From Candidatus Poribacteria bacterium (GTDB lineage: Bacteria; Poribacteria; WGA-4E; WGA-3G): 43,939 nucleotides of DNA. The position numbers and the translations under genes were made by a program. Positions 1-9,200 of the stretch are shown here, in pieces. The stretch spans positions 1 through 43,939 of the forward strand of contig JAJEDN010000012.1 of the NCBI GenBank assembly GCA_022821495.1. Direction: 5' to 3'. The stretch's first letter is position 1. The number at the start of each line of letters is the position of its first letter. The notes below the pieces were generated by a model. That model saw only the letters and a list, made by a program, of their open reading frames with translations. It made no database searches and was not told where the DNA came from.

Positions 1-305
1 TGCTGATAAATGTGGACTGAAAACAGTAAATAATGATACAATCTCTAACATGGGTAAACATCCTTTTAAGTTTGGTTTGTTCACCTATAACTTTAGGATA
101 TTTACCCTATTTCGTCAATCTTTTTGGCGAAGGTATTGTATTATAGAAAGAAAGTTTTTTAAATATTGGGTTTTTGCTCCGATTTGTCCGATGTCCAAAT
201 CGGGTTCTGATGAAAATTAGCACCAAAAACCGTAGTCCGTAATGTAATGGTTCTTATTGGGAAGCAGGATTACGCCTGACCGAACCGCAAGGAAAGTTAA
301 AAAAT
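1..305. other. Non-coding left edge with hairpin
   Basis: No convincing gene lies here. A perfect 8-bp inverted repeat, CCGATTTG (179-186) with CAAATCGG (195-202), can form a hairpin; it lacks a following T-run on the plus strand, so terminator function is unproven. The last 30 bases are a copy of the leader repeat described for the downstream gene. Confidence 0.5.
273..305 (+). promoter_or_regulatory. Leader repeat with ribosome binding site, copy L1
   Basis: The sequence CCGAACCGCAAGGAAA is followed by an A-rich tract and then ATG at 306. The AAGGA is a Shine-Dalgarno match about 12 nt before the start. Near-identical leaders precede the genes starting near 1890, 2803, 9745 (minus), 11073 (minus) and 36198, so this is a dispersed 5' leader element rather than a chance binding site. 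Confidence 0.7.
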
Positions 306-1097
306 ATGCATCCACTTGTTGAATTGAAGGTGCCGGATGGTTCTATCGCTATCCATTGGTTTGAACAGAGCAGTTTTGCGTTGAAAGATTCTGACGGCAC
401 TATTGTCCTAATTGACCCCTATTTTCCGTTGGAACGATCTGCGGCGAGTTTTATCCATACTGAGTCACCACTCGATGAATCAACACTTCCAACGGACTTT
501 GTTCTCTTGACACACGCACACGGAGATCACACCTGTCCAGAATCGATACGCCGCATCTGGGAGACTTCCAACACAACGCGGTTTGTAGGACCTGAAGAGA
601 GTGTACGCCAAATCTCCGCAGAAACAGAGGTTGCCTCAGCGAACATCTCAGAGATCCGTGCTGGAGAATCAACCGCGCTTAACGGGCTTACCGTTCATGC
701 TGTCTATGCGAAACCGCCCGAAGGCGACGCATCTGCTGACATCGCACCGCCTGATGTCACACACTTAGGCTACGTGATTGTTAGCAACGGTGTAGTGCTT
801 TACTTCAGTGGCGATCCGATCAACAATTTCGCAGAACACGACGCACTCATTTCAGCGATAGCGGTACATAAACCGGACATCGGTTTCTTGACGAACCATC
901 CGACTGAGGGGGAGTTCCCGTTCTACGATGGATGTGTGAAAATGGCGACACGCATCGGATTGAAGCATGCGGTGCCGGTGCATCGCGCTTGTTTCGTCAC
1001 CCGTGATTACGATCCGAACGAGTGGGCAGCACAATTTCCGTCAGGCGGTCCCGAACCCTTGATTATTGAGAGAAATTCACATATTATTTTTAGTTAA
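306..1097 (+). CDS. MBL-fold (UlaG-like) metal-dependent hydrolase
   Basis: A 263-residue metallo-beta-lactamase-fold protein. The zinc motif THAHGDH is visible with H70, H72, D74 and H75; later metal-ligand candidates are the D of YFSGDP (about residue 170) and the H of VHRACF (about 228). The short, single-domain form without a signal peptide resembles the cytoplasmic UlaG/YcbL-type MBL hydrolases, whose substrates vary widely (lactones, phosphoesters, thioesters), so the reaction cannot be named. The start is fixed by the leader repeat and its AAGGA. It stands alone; purE follows 117 nt downstream across a heptamer hairpin element. Confidence 0.85.
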   Translation: MHPLVELKVPDGSIAIHWFEQSSFALKDSDGTIVLIDPYFPLERSAASFIHTESPLDESTLPTDFVLLTHAHGDHTCPESIRRIWETSNTTRFVGPEESVRQISAETEVASANISEIRAGESTALNGLTVHAVYAKPPEGDASADIAPPDVTHLGYVIVSNGVVLYFSGDPINNFAEHDALISAIAVHKPDIGFLTNHPTEGEFPFYDGCVKMATRIGLKHAVPVHRACFVTRDYDPNEWAAQFPSGGPEPLIIERNSHIIFS

Positions 1098-1190
1098 TAG
1101 TTAATAGTTGTTAGTTATAAGTTAAGATGTGTCGGGATTATCAAAAATCTCTTGTAACTTATAACTTATAACTTATAACTTATAACTATT
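1092..1190. repeat. Heptamer-arm hairpin element H1
   Basis: The left arm is repeated AGTTAAT/AGTTATA units, the right arm five tandem TTATAAC heptamers, and the arms are complementary. The centre has GTTAAGAT...ATCTCTTG, a decayed form of the TTAAGAG...CTCTTAA core seen in H2-H7. It begins at the stop codon of the MBL gene. Confidence 0.7.
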
Positions 1191-1214
1191 TCAAAACGAG
1201 GTACAGATACAGAT

Positions 1215-1742
1215 ATGTCGTTACAAGAACAAAAGACTCCTCTTGTTGGTATTGTGATGGGGAGTGATTCTGATTTGGAAAAAATGGCGGAAGCCGCAAA
1301 GGTTTTAGAGGAATTTGAAGTTCCATTTGAGATAACAATCTCCTCGGCGCATCGTTCGCCGGAACGGACACTGGCATGGACAGAAAAGATTAAAGCAGAA
1401 GGTGGCAAGGTCATCATTGCTGGTGCTGGACGTGCAGCACATCTTGCGGGTGTCATCGCTGCGCATACGACGCTACCCGTTATCGGTGTGCCGATTGACG
1501 GTGGTCCCCTTAATGGCGTGGACGCGCTCTATGCAACGGTCCAGATGCCTCCGGGCATTCCTGTCGGAACAATGGCGATCGGTTCGGGTGGTGCAAGAAA
1601 TGCTGGGTTATTCGCTGTCCAAATTCTGGCACTCCAATTTCCCGAATTGGAGTCAAAACTGTTGGCATATAAAGCGAAATTGAGTGACGGTGTTGCCGAG
1701 AAAGCAGCCCGTCTCCAAGAAGTCGGCTACGAGAATTATTGA
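1215..1742 (+). CDS. purE: N5-carboxyaminoimidazole ribonucleotide mutase PurE
   Basis: A 175-residue class I PurE, which moves the carboxyl group of N5-CAIR to give CAIR in de novo purine synthesis. Seen directly: the nucleotide-binding GSDSD (16-20), SAHR (44-47), and the glycine-rich block with H at about residue 75 (AAHLAGVIAAHT). Length matches the family. In bacteria PurE is normally paired with PurK; no purK lies in this window, so it is encoded elsewhere or PurE uses another CAIR route. The start ATG follows an AT-rich stretch with no strong Shine-Dalgarno. Confidence 0.95.
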   Translation: MSLQEQKTPLVGIVMGSDSDLEKMAEAAKVLEEFEVPFEITISSAHRSPERTLAWTEKIKAEGGKVIIAGAGRAAHLAGVIAAHTTLPVIGVPIDGGPLNGVDALYATVQMPPGIPVGTMAIGSGGARNAGLFAVQILALQFPELESKLLAYKAKLSDGVAEKAARLQEVGYENY

Positions 1743-1754
1743 TTTTGGGGTACT

Positions 1755-1888
1755 TGGGCTGCACGCTATTACGCGCAGACGCTTGATGGATTTCAGCAGC
1801 CCGTAACGAAGTGGAGGGCGGATATACGGAAAGGTACGCTAAGACTCAGACTCGCCTTACCGAACCGCAAGGTAAAATTAAAAAGTGG
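1755..1888 (+). repeat. Composite hairpin plus leader repeat, copy L2
   Basis: GGGCTGC and GCAGCCC (about 1756-1801) can pair as a stem. They overlap AGCCCGTAACGAAGTGGAGG (1798-1817), repeated with one change at 36111. The element ends in the leader motif ACCGAACCGCAAGGTAAAATT (about 1858-1878). The plus-strand frame of the next gene runs through it, so the apparent N-terminal residues of that ORF may be repeat, not protein. Confidence 0.6.
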
Positions 1889-2545
1889 GATAACGATACA
1901 GAACTGTTTGATATGATGAAAGAGCAGTTATACGCTGCTGTGATTTCGGATGCACTTGATGCAGCGGGTTACCGTGAACAGGCACTGCGACACACCATCC
2001 GCCCGCTTCACCCGGAGACAGTTGTGGTGGGTCGTGCGATGCCAGTGCTCTGTGTAGAGGTGTATGAGATTCCAGATGAACCGTATCAGCAGGAAATCGC
2101 GGCGGTGGATAGCCTCAAACAGGATGATGTTCTTGTTTGCTCGACGAACGGGAGTACCCGCATCTGCTTTTGGGGTGAACTCCTCTCAACGGCGGCGTTC
2201 GCGCGCGGTGCGCGCGGTGCTGTCATTGACGGATTTATCCGGGATGCGCGCCAAATCCTGGCGATGGGGTTCCCAATCTTTACGACAGGATTGTCGCCTG
2301 TTGACTCTAACGGACGCGGCGATGTCGTCGCATATAACGTTCCGATTGAATGTGGCGGTGTCACGGTTAATCCTGGGGATATCGTGTTCGGTGACGCGGA
2401 TGGGGTTGTTGTTATCCCGAAAGCCGTGGAAACAACAGTGATTGAAGCCGCGTTGGAAAAGGTGAGCGGCGAGAACCGCACTCGCGACGAGCTCCGAGCC
2501 GGTGCGACGCTGCGCGAAGTTTATGACAAATACGGGATTCTGTGA
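1811..2545 (+). CDS. RraA-family protein (HMG/CHA aldolase-like)
   Basis: The body belongs to the RraA family: the swivelling beta/beta/alpha fold with VISDALD near the N-terminus, GFIRDARQI, and the C-terminal GDIVFGDADGVVVIP. Members are either RNase E regulators or metal-dependent HMG/oxaloacetate aldolases; the RD in GFIRDAR fits the aldolase branch, but substrate is unknown. The frame is open from GTG 1811, but residues 1-25 translate leader repeat L2. Homology-like sequence begins at about WDNDTELF (1887). The first in-frame ATG is 1913, without a good ribosome binding site, and the GTG just after the leader is out of frame. The N-terminus is therefore uncertain. Confidence 0.8.
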   Translation: MEGGYTERYAKTQTRLTEPQGKIKKWDNDTELFDMMKEQLYAAVISDALDAAGYREQALRHTIRPLHPETVVVGRAMPVLCVEVYEIPDEPYQQEIAAVDSLKQDDVLVCSTNGSTRICFWGELLSTAAFARGARGAVIDGFIRDARQILAMGFPIFTTGLSPVDSNGRGDVVAYNVPIECGGVTVNPGDIVFGDADGVVVIPKAVETTVIEAALEKVSGENRTRDELRAGATLREVYDKYGIL

Positions 2546-2652
2546 GGAATAGATTAGAATGGCTAACTTGTCTCAATGAGCTGCAGGGAACTTAAATTCT
2601 TTAGAGAAAGCGCGTAAGCCCAACTAACGGGCCGGGCTGGATATACGGATTA

Positions 2653-2735
2653 GAAGTTAACAGTTAACAGTCGCCAGTGCCCAGTTAAGAGGTGGGCGGA
2701 TAACACAATATCTCTTTTCTGGTAACTGTTAACTG
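2653..2735. repeat. Heptamer-arm hairpin element H2
   Basis: The left arm AGTTAACAGTTAACAG is complementary to the right arm CTGGTAACTGTTAACTGG, around AGTTAAGAGG...ATCTCTTTTC. The right arm continues as ACTGGTAAC after the 24-bp unit at 2736-2759, so that unit appears to interrupt it. Confidence 0.7.
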
Positions 2736-2759
2736 GAAAGCGAAGCGCTGTCGTTTAAA
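2736..2759 (+). repeat. 24-bp dispersed unit R1 (intergenic)
   Basis: A perfect copy of the unit whose core is GAAGCGCTGTCGTTTAAA, preceded by GAAAGC. It is flanked by ACTGG on both sides, but ACTGG also belongs to the surrounding heptamer arm, so a target-site duplication is only suggestive. Confidence 0.8.
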
Positions 2760-2772
2760 ACTGGTAACTTCA

Positions 2773-2802
2773 ATTTACCGAACCGCAAGGAAAAGTAAAA
2801 AG
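2773..2802 (+). promoter_or_regulatory. Leader repeat with ribosome binding site, copy L3
   Basis: ACCGAACCGCAAGGAAAAG, then AAAAAG and ATG 2803. The AAGGA lies about 11 nt from the start codon. Confidence 0.7.
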
Positions 2803-3132
2803 ATGATTTATGAATTACGGACGTATCAAGTTGTACCCGGGAAGATGAAGAGCCTGAATGACCGATTTGCCAATATCACCGTTCCGCTGTTTGAGAAGCA
2901 CGGTATGAAGGTTATCGGGTTTTGGGAGACCGCCATTGGTGAGGCAACGACGACAGAGCTTATCTATATGCTTGCGTTTGAGGATCTGGGGCACTATCAG
3001 CGTGCGTGGGATGCCTTTATCGCCGATCCAGAGTGGCAAGCGGCGAAACGCCTGACAGAAGTCGGCGGTCCACTGGTAAATGTGGCGGGTTCCAAGATTA
3101 TCGAACCGACAGATTACTCACCTTTACAGTAG
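2803..3132 (+). CDS. NIPSNAP-family protein
   Basis: A 109-residue single-domain protein that opens with MIYELRTYQVVPGKM and carries the family pattern of a dimeric alpha/beta-barrel (ferredoxin-like) fold, with GFWETAIG and YMLAFEDLGHYQRAWDAF. NIPSNAP proteins lack an agreed enzymatic role; in environmental bacteria they often sit with catabolic genes. The leader-repeat ribosome binding site fixes the start. It is followed by hairpin element H3 and faces the C25 protease gene tail to tail. Confidence 0.85.
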   Translation: MIYELRTYQVVPGKMKSLNDRFANITVPLFEKHGMKVIGFWETAIGEATTTELIYMLAFEDLGHYQRAWDAFIADPEWQAAKRLTEVGGPLVNVAGSKIIEPTDYSPLQ

Positions 3133-3133
3133 A

Positions 3134-3258
3134 ATAGTTGTCAGTTATCAGTACGGATTTTTTTTCAAAAAATCCTTTCGGTTGTCAGTTAAGAGAAAGA
3201 CTTTGTAGATCAAGTTTCCCTCTTAACCGATAACTGATAACCGAGAACCGATAACCAT
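3134..3258. repeat. Heptamer-arm hairpin element H3
   Basis: Arms of GTTGTCAGTTATCAG and CTGATAACCGAGAACCGATAAC surround the core AGTTAAGAGAAAGAC...TAGATCA...TTTCCCTCTTAAC. This core is nearly identical to that of H4, so the C25 gene is bracketed by two closely related elements. A GGATTTTTT/AAAAAATCC hairpin is also present in the left arm. Confidence 0.75.
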
Positions 3259-3259
3259 C

Positions 3260-6200
3260 TCAACGTAAAATAGCGAGTTTTCCCACCTGTTGTATTTTTT
3301 TCTCTTCCGTGTGGGCAATGACGCGATAGAGATATACACCATTGGCACACCGTATCCCGCCTTCATCTCTGCCATCCCAACCGGTTTCGTTGGTGCCACG
3401 ATTTGCACTGGCATCATTAAGCGTCCGGAGAAGTCTACCATTGACACTATAAATTTTGATCGTGACAGTATCCGGTGCCTGCGCGAGGTGATAGGTGAAA
3501 AAGGTTTTTCCATCATACGTCGGGTTGGGGACATTGAATACCTCACTGAGCGTGACTTTCTCATTTAAGGTGAAAGAGGTAACAAGTTCGCCTATATTCC
3601 CACTGGTATCTGCAGCGGTAATCTGGAGTTGATATTCCCCGTTGGCGAGGTTCGGGGCATACGCGATAGCGGCGTTCTCGGGGGCATTCGGATCGAAAGT
3701 TGCGGTGTAGCTACTTGGATCTAAAAGTTCAGGTGTATCAAACACGTTCCCAAAATTGAATTGAAAAGTGGTTTCATCAAGCGCACTATCATCTGTAAGG
3801 ATAACCTTGAATTTAGGTTGTTCTGTGAGTACTGCGCCGTTTGTTAAAGACGCATCAAGTTGTCCGTTTGCATCATCTGTGATCTCGATCTCAATAGTGG
3901 GTGGTGTAACGTCAGGTTCCTCAATAACAAAGAACCGATAACTGACAGTTCCAGTATCGCCGCCGATAGTGTTCCGGTTGAAATCTTGTGCCCCGATATT
4001 GAAAGTATACTCGCCTGGGAAGAGGATCGGTCGGTAGTCAATTGGTACTGTTTCAATACCACTCTGTGTGCGGAGTTCATAGTCAGTGATAGGTTCAAAA
4101 GGTCCGTCATTTTTGCGTTTATCAAAAGTAAAAAATGCTGCATCAACACCGTTTGCATCTTGTAGAACAATAGAGACTTCGGGCCTCGGTGGAATGACGC
4201 TGCCGGTCTGTGGTTGGATACCGTCTACCCAGAGGTTAAAGGTAGGTGGCTCGGTATCAGTGCTACGCATGAGGGCAAATCGTGTGAGTTCATCGGCTTC
4301 CGCTGTAATCGTAGCGACCTGAGCACTGCTGAACTTAACTTTATCGCCGAACCCAAATTTTTCGGAACTCGCGGTGATGGTGATTTCAAAACCGAGATGG
4401 CTAAGGAAAAGCGGTTCGTTTACCCGCCCATGGACTTTGACGCCGTTAGGGAAATGGACAGGTTCATTTGTTGCATCACGAAGTTCATAGTGCGTCGAGT
4501 CAATAAAGAAGGCAAACCAGTCGCCTGTTTCAAATTCCGCTTTGGGCCCGAGCCTGCTATTCACGGTTGCGGTGCCGTTGCCGAGATTTGCATTCCATGT
4601 GTCCTTAAGGATGACATCGCCCTGTGGATTATAGTCGGTCTTAAAAGCGAGTATATCGGCAAATTCAAATGCATAATTAACATCAGCTGATGGGTTTTCT
4701 TGACGCGGAATCCGCAATTCCAAGCCGTACACCTCCACTCTAAACGGGTTGTCGAGTTGTCCGGTTTGATCAAGTTTTTCGATTTCAGTCCGTTGCTCAC
4801 CTTTCCGTTTGAGAAAGACCTCATATTCATGAGCATCAAGAAATATGATAATCCAAGTGCCTGCAGGGGTGAGATTCGAGTTGATGGTTATAGCATCGGT
4901 TTCTAATTTTTGCTTGCTTGCATTTTCCATCTGTGTGGGTGTGACATAATTTTCGAGCAGAAAATCGCCTTCAGGGGTATAGTCAATTTGTGAAGGCAGG
5001 CGCCGCCAGGCAGACAGATTAACAGCTGCTTCAGTAGGTGCGGACGTGGCATCTTGTTTCGCACGTGGTGCCAAATTTGTCTGCCACGCATAAATTGCTA
5101 CCTGGTTTGTGACCTCATTAAATTCATATTCAAATGCAGGATTGTCAGGTTGAATTTCGGTTTCTTCCCGCACGATGTCTTGCAAAGCACTCACATCAAA
5201 ACGCAGTTTGATCTTGACGGGTTTCTTGAGGACTGCAGTATCTGTGCGAAACGCGGTTTCATAGTATTGTGCAACTGCTGTTCCTTGTCGAATGAGTCCG
5301 CGCCGAAGTGCAGCGACACGGGGAATAGGAGCAAATTGAAGATCAGGTTGAGTCGGATCTATAGGAGATTGCGAGGTAACAGAGAGTGGGATACCTGCCC
5401 TATTTTGGGTTTCAGTTCCAAGCGCGTTTGCTGGGAAATGGATGTCGAACACCCTATCTAAGCTGAAGGCTGTCAACGCTTCCTGTGATTTGTAGTTGAA
5501 ATCGTTGACAATAAAAGAGACATGTTGCTTGTTATCAAAGAGACGTGCTTCTTCGACCTTCCCATCACCAATTTCGTCGTCAATAGTCGGATCTTCGGGG
5601 TCTGCGAGGACATAAATCTTGTGGACACCTGTCTTAAGCGGGGCATCGAGTTCCAAGATAGCCGTTGCGCGTTGCCACACGTACGTTCCCTCCGCCCAGT
5701 CAGTGGTTTTGATGGTCACGGTCCCAAGGAGATTCACATCCTCATCAACTACAAGGTCCCCATCTGGATCGGGGTTTCCTGCGGCGAATACAACCTCAAT
5801 ATCAGCAATGACGGGACGACCACCATTATTGATTAACTCAGCGACGAGTTGGAAACCGTTTTTCTTTTCATCAAAAACATATCGAATTGGGGCTCTGTCT
5901 ATCTTGTCTGTACCGATCGCAATATTCGGTCCTTCGGGTGCCCGAACAATGTTGCGTTCGAGTTTTGAGGGAATAACGACCTCGTGTCCTGTACTATCAG
6001 TGATGAAAATCCGGTAGCGTATCTGTCTGCCACCTTTAGGGAGAAGGATAGGCGTTTCAATTTCATACCACTGCCCACCCGGTGGAACATCACCAAGTGG
6101 CGTGCGTGCTGGAACCATGGGAGTTGTTACCTCGACAAAGTCGTCAGTATTATCCCATATAGCCCTGATGTTGCGTATACCGCCCGGTCCTTTGTCATCA

Positions 6201-9200
6201 AGGACAAGGGCACTGATATTGAGGGTATCTGTAATTTTCGTGTCCAGCGTTTCTCGGAGGTCGTATAGGACAGGTGTGTCTATCCAGAACTGTGTGCCTC
6301 CGATAGCGGCGTGGGTATCATCGAAAGCAAAGATTCGGGCAATACCCTTCCCCGGCTGTGCGTTGTTTGGAATATCAATCCGAACAGTGCCGTACTCGCC
6401 TTGCCAAACTCTACCGCCGGTGCGTCGCGTAATATCATTGCGTAGATTGTCATCAAAATTATTTGAAAAAATTGCGAAAGCAGAGAACGCTTCTGTACTA
6501 AAATCTGCTATACGCGTGAAACTTAGGCTGTTAGGGTTTCCAGCTTCTGATTTAAACGACAGCACTTCGTTTTCTCGGACGACGCCTACCTCATTTGCCT
6601 TCATAACGATCTGGTGTTTACTGCTGAGTGCAACGCGCTCCAACTCGACCTTTACGTTGAGCTGCGGACGCGCAAGGCGGGATGCGGGGTCGCCAAAAAG
6701 TGTGTATTGTTCGGTACCAGGAATCCAACTCAGATTGCGAATCCGGTTGATAAAACTTATTTTTGCTTCAGCAATAATGTGTCCTATCGTTGGGGATAAG
6801 GGGATACTTTTGTTTGCGATTTCTGGCGATGCCTGCGCTACACGGAAAAAGGCTTCAAAGAAGTCTTTATCAAACTCAGCATTCGCTGCGCCGTAGGTTA
6901 ACCGAGTTGCAGAGAGTGTTGCGATCGCACCGTATTTTCCGAACAAAAATTGCTCGCTGAGGCAAAAATTTCCAGTTTGTTGTGGTTTATCAAACTGCCC
7001 ATTGAGACAGGTCGTTGTGATGACAAAAGGCAAGTGTTGGTTTCGCAAATTGACGACATCTTCAATGCGGAAAATAGACTCATCCGCCCAGGTCTGGATG
7101 CCACCGTGCCCCGCGTACTCAATCGCAAGTGCCCCTTTATTGATTGCGGACCGGATCGTTGAACGTGTGAGTTCAGGACTTTTAATCTTTCGGAGGTAGA
7201 TTTGGCGAGTGTCATATCCGAAAGGTATAATCGCTTCTTCTACCAGCTCGTCACGTGATTCCTCAAAGACGCCATCAGACGGTTTATCTGTATTGTCGTC
7301 TGCTACTTGGATTAAAGTGCCTTGCCACAATCCTGTCTGAAGGTTCTTTTCATAGTTGATAATTTTTTCAACTATCCCGTCAAGGGCTTCAGAGGTTTGC
7401 ACCGAGAGCCTTCCGATAAGCATGTCGGGCAATGCGTCGTCTCCACTCACATTGACAAAACGCTGGTCCATAGCAGTTTCACCACTTTCCGGTGACCACC
7501 CATGGTACGTCGGTACGAAGATCGGATAAAGGTTATAGATGGTGCCAAACTCTCGCCGGTGAGTCTCTACTGTGGCTCTTTTGTAATCGTAGTGCGCATC
7601 ACCCACAAGGAGAACATAGGTCGGTGCGGGCTGCTGCCAATTGTTATAGGCATACCGTAGGAACTTTTGGATTGCGAAAGGATTGAAGAGACCGTCGCTA
7701 AATTCATTGTAAATGTCATCAATATCAACAATCATAGTTGTTAAGCCTTGCGAGCGCCGGAATTCGACGAGCGGTTCAATACTCTCAGCGAAGTTCGAGT
7801 GTGTAATGGCGATATAGTCGACTTGGTTAGCGGGGTTTCTTAAAGGGGTGGGTGGTACTGAGACGAGCGCGTTGATGCTACGATAGGCGCCACGACTGAG
7901 TACAAAATAGCGCGTATGCTGATTGACGGTATCTTCAAAGCGTATCTGATGACTGGCACCGGTTCTGGAAACTTTCCCACCAATGAGTTTGCTGTTAATG
8001 CCATTTTCATCCAGCTGATAGACGTCTATTGTTTCACTAAAAATATTTTCGACTCGGTACTGAACTTGACCACGGTTGCGCGGTTCAGTGTTAGTATTAA
8101 ATTCAAGGCGGTTTGCCTCTGCCCGAAAGTCCCGCCAATAATCAAGTTCATACCAATCGAGATAAAAGTCGTAGGATCCTGGGGGTGTATTGTTTATATC
8201 AAGTGCCCGAATGACCATAAGGTTCTTGTGGTCGTTAAAGATACGATCGTGTGAGATATCGCGGGTTACAAGGTGAGAAGTTTGACGTTTCCACTCCTCA
8301 GCTCTACCGAGTTGGAAGTTGTTGAAGCTGATACTTACTTTGTGGCGCGCGTTGCCCTTGCGAGAGGCACCTTGAAATTTGATACGCAAGGTTGCCTTGC
8401 CGTCAATTTGAAGCCGCGGCGCTGCATTAGGCAGTTCTATATCAAAATTTTTAATCTCTCTGCCACGGAAGGCAGCAGCGAAATAGTGGTCTGCGAGTTC
8501 CGATTTAACGTCATTGCCGTCCAAGACATCATGATGGCGATTCTCTTCAAAACGGGTGCGTGTTAAAAAGGCTTTGGGTGTCACCAAATTTTTCACTGGT
8601 GTTACGTCTCGTGTCTCTACACGGGATGCTTCAAGCCCTACAGCCGGTTCTCCAACCAAGCCGAAACGCAGCCAGTAGACGTTTGTGTCGGTAAACTTGT
8701 TGTCTGCTAACGCGCGCCCGTAAAAGATAATTTGTTCGCCAGGGTCAAGCGTATTGTTCTCATTCTCATCAAAAATGTAGATGCCCTGTTTCTTTCCGCC
8801 GCTCTTCAATTGAAGCGTGTCAAGATTTATACTTTCTGGTTCAATGCCGGTGTAAGCCCTGATGTTGTTATAGGTGATACTATATAAGCCTGTTTTGATG
8901 ATAGAAATTTTAAAGCGGCGCGTGTTGGCCGTTATTGGTGTTGGTGCTCCGGGTGCCCGGTTTCCGTCCATAATACCGCCGTAAAGCGTTTGACGCTGTT
9001 TCCGCCACGGCTTTGCTTGCTCGTAATTCCACAATGTTCCTTGGAATAGGTCCTCAAAAACGCGCGATGACTCTCGGAAAGAGGAGGGTGCAGCAGGAAT
9101 AGTGCCACCAGCAGTTGCAGCACCCGGAAAGTGGACTTGAAACGTCACAGATGCGAAGATTTTTAATTGCTTTGTTGATGGATTATATTGCACCGGGTTG

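Larger units (their letters stand above)
2546..2802. other. Intergenic repeat cluster between RraA-like and NIPSNAP genes
   Basis: There is no gene here. The stretch holds a GGATATACGGA sequence (about 2639) shared with the element near 1820, heptamer hairpin H2 (2653-2735), one copy of the 24-bp unit (2736-2759) sitting inside the right arm of H2, and leader repeat L3 (about 2773-2802). Confidence 0.6.

Noticed and set aside
3290..8566. Many plus-strand ORFs of 60-260 codons opposite the C25 gene
   Set aside because: They are complementary-strand shadows of a continuous, domain-rich minus-strand gene, without ribosome binding sites or recognisable domains.
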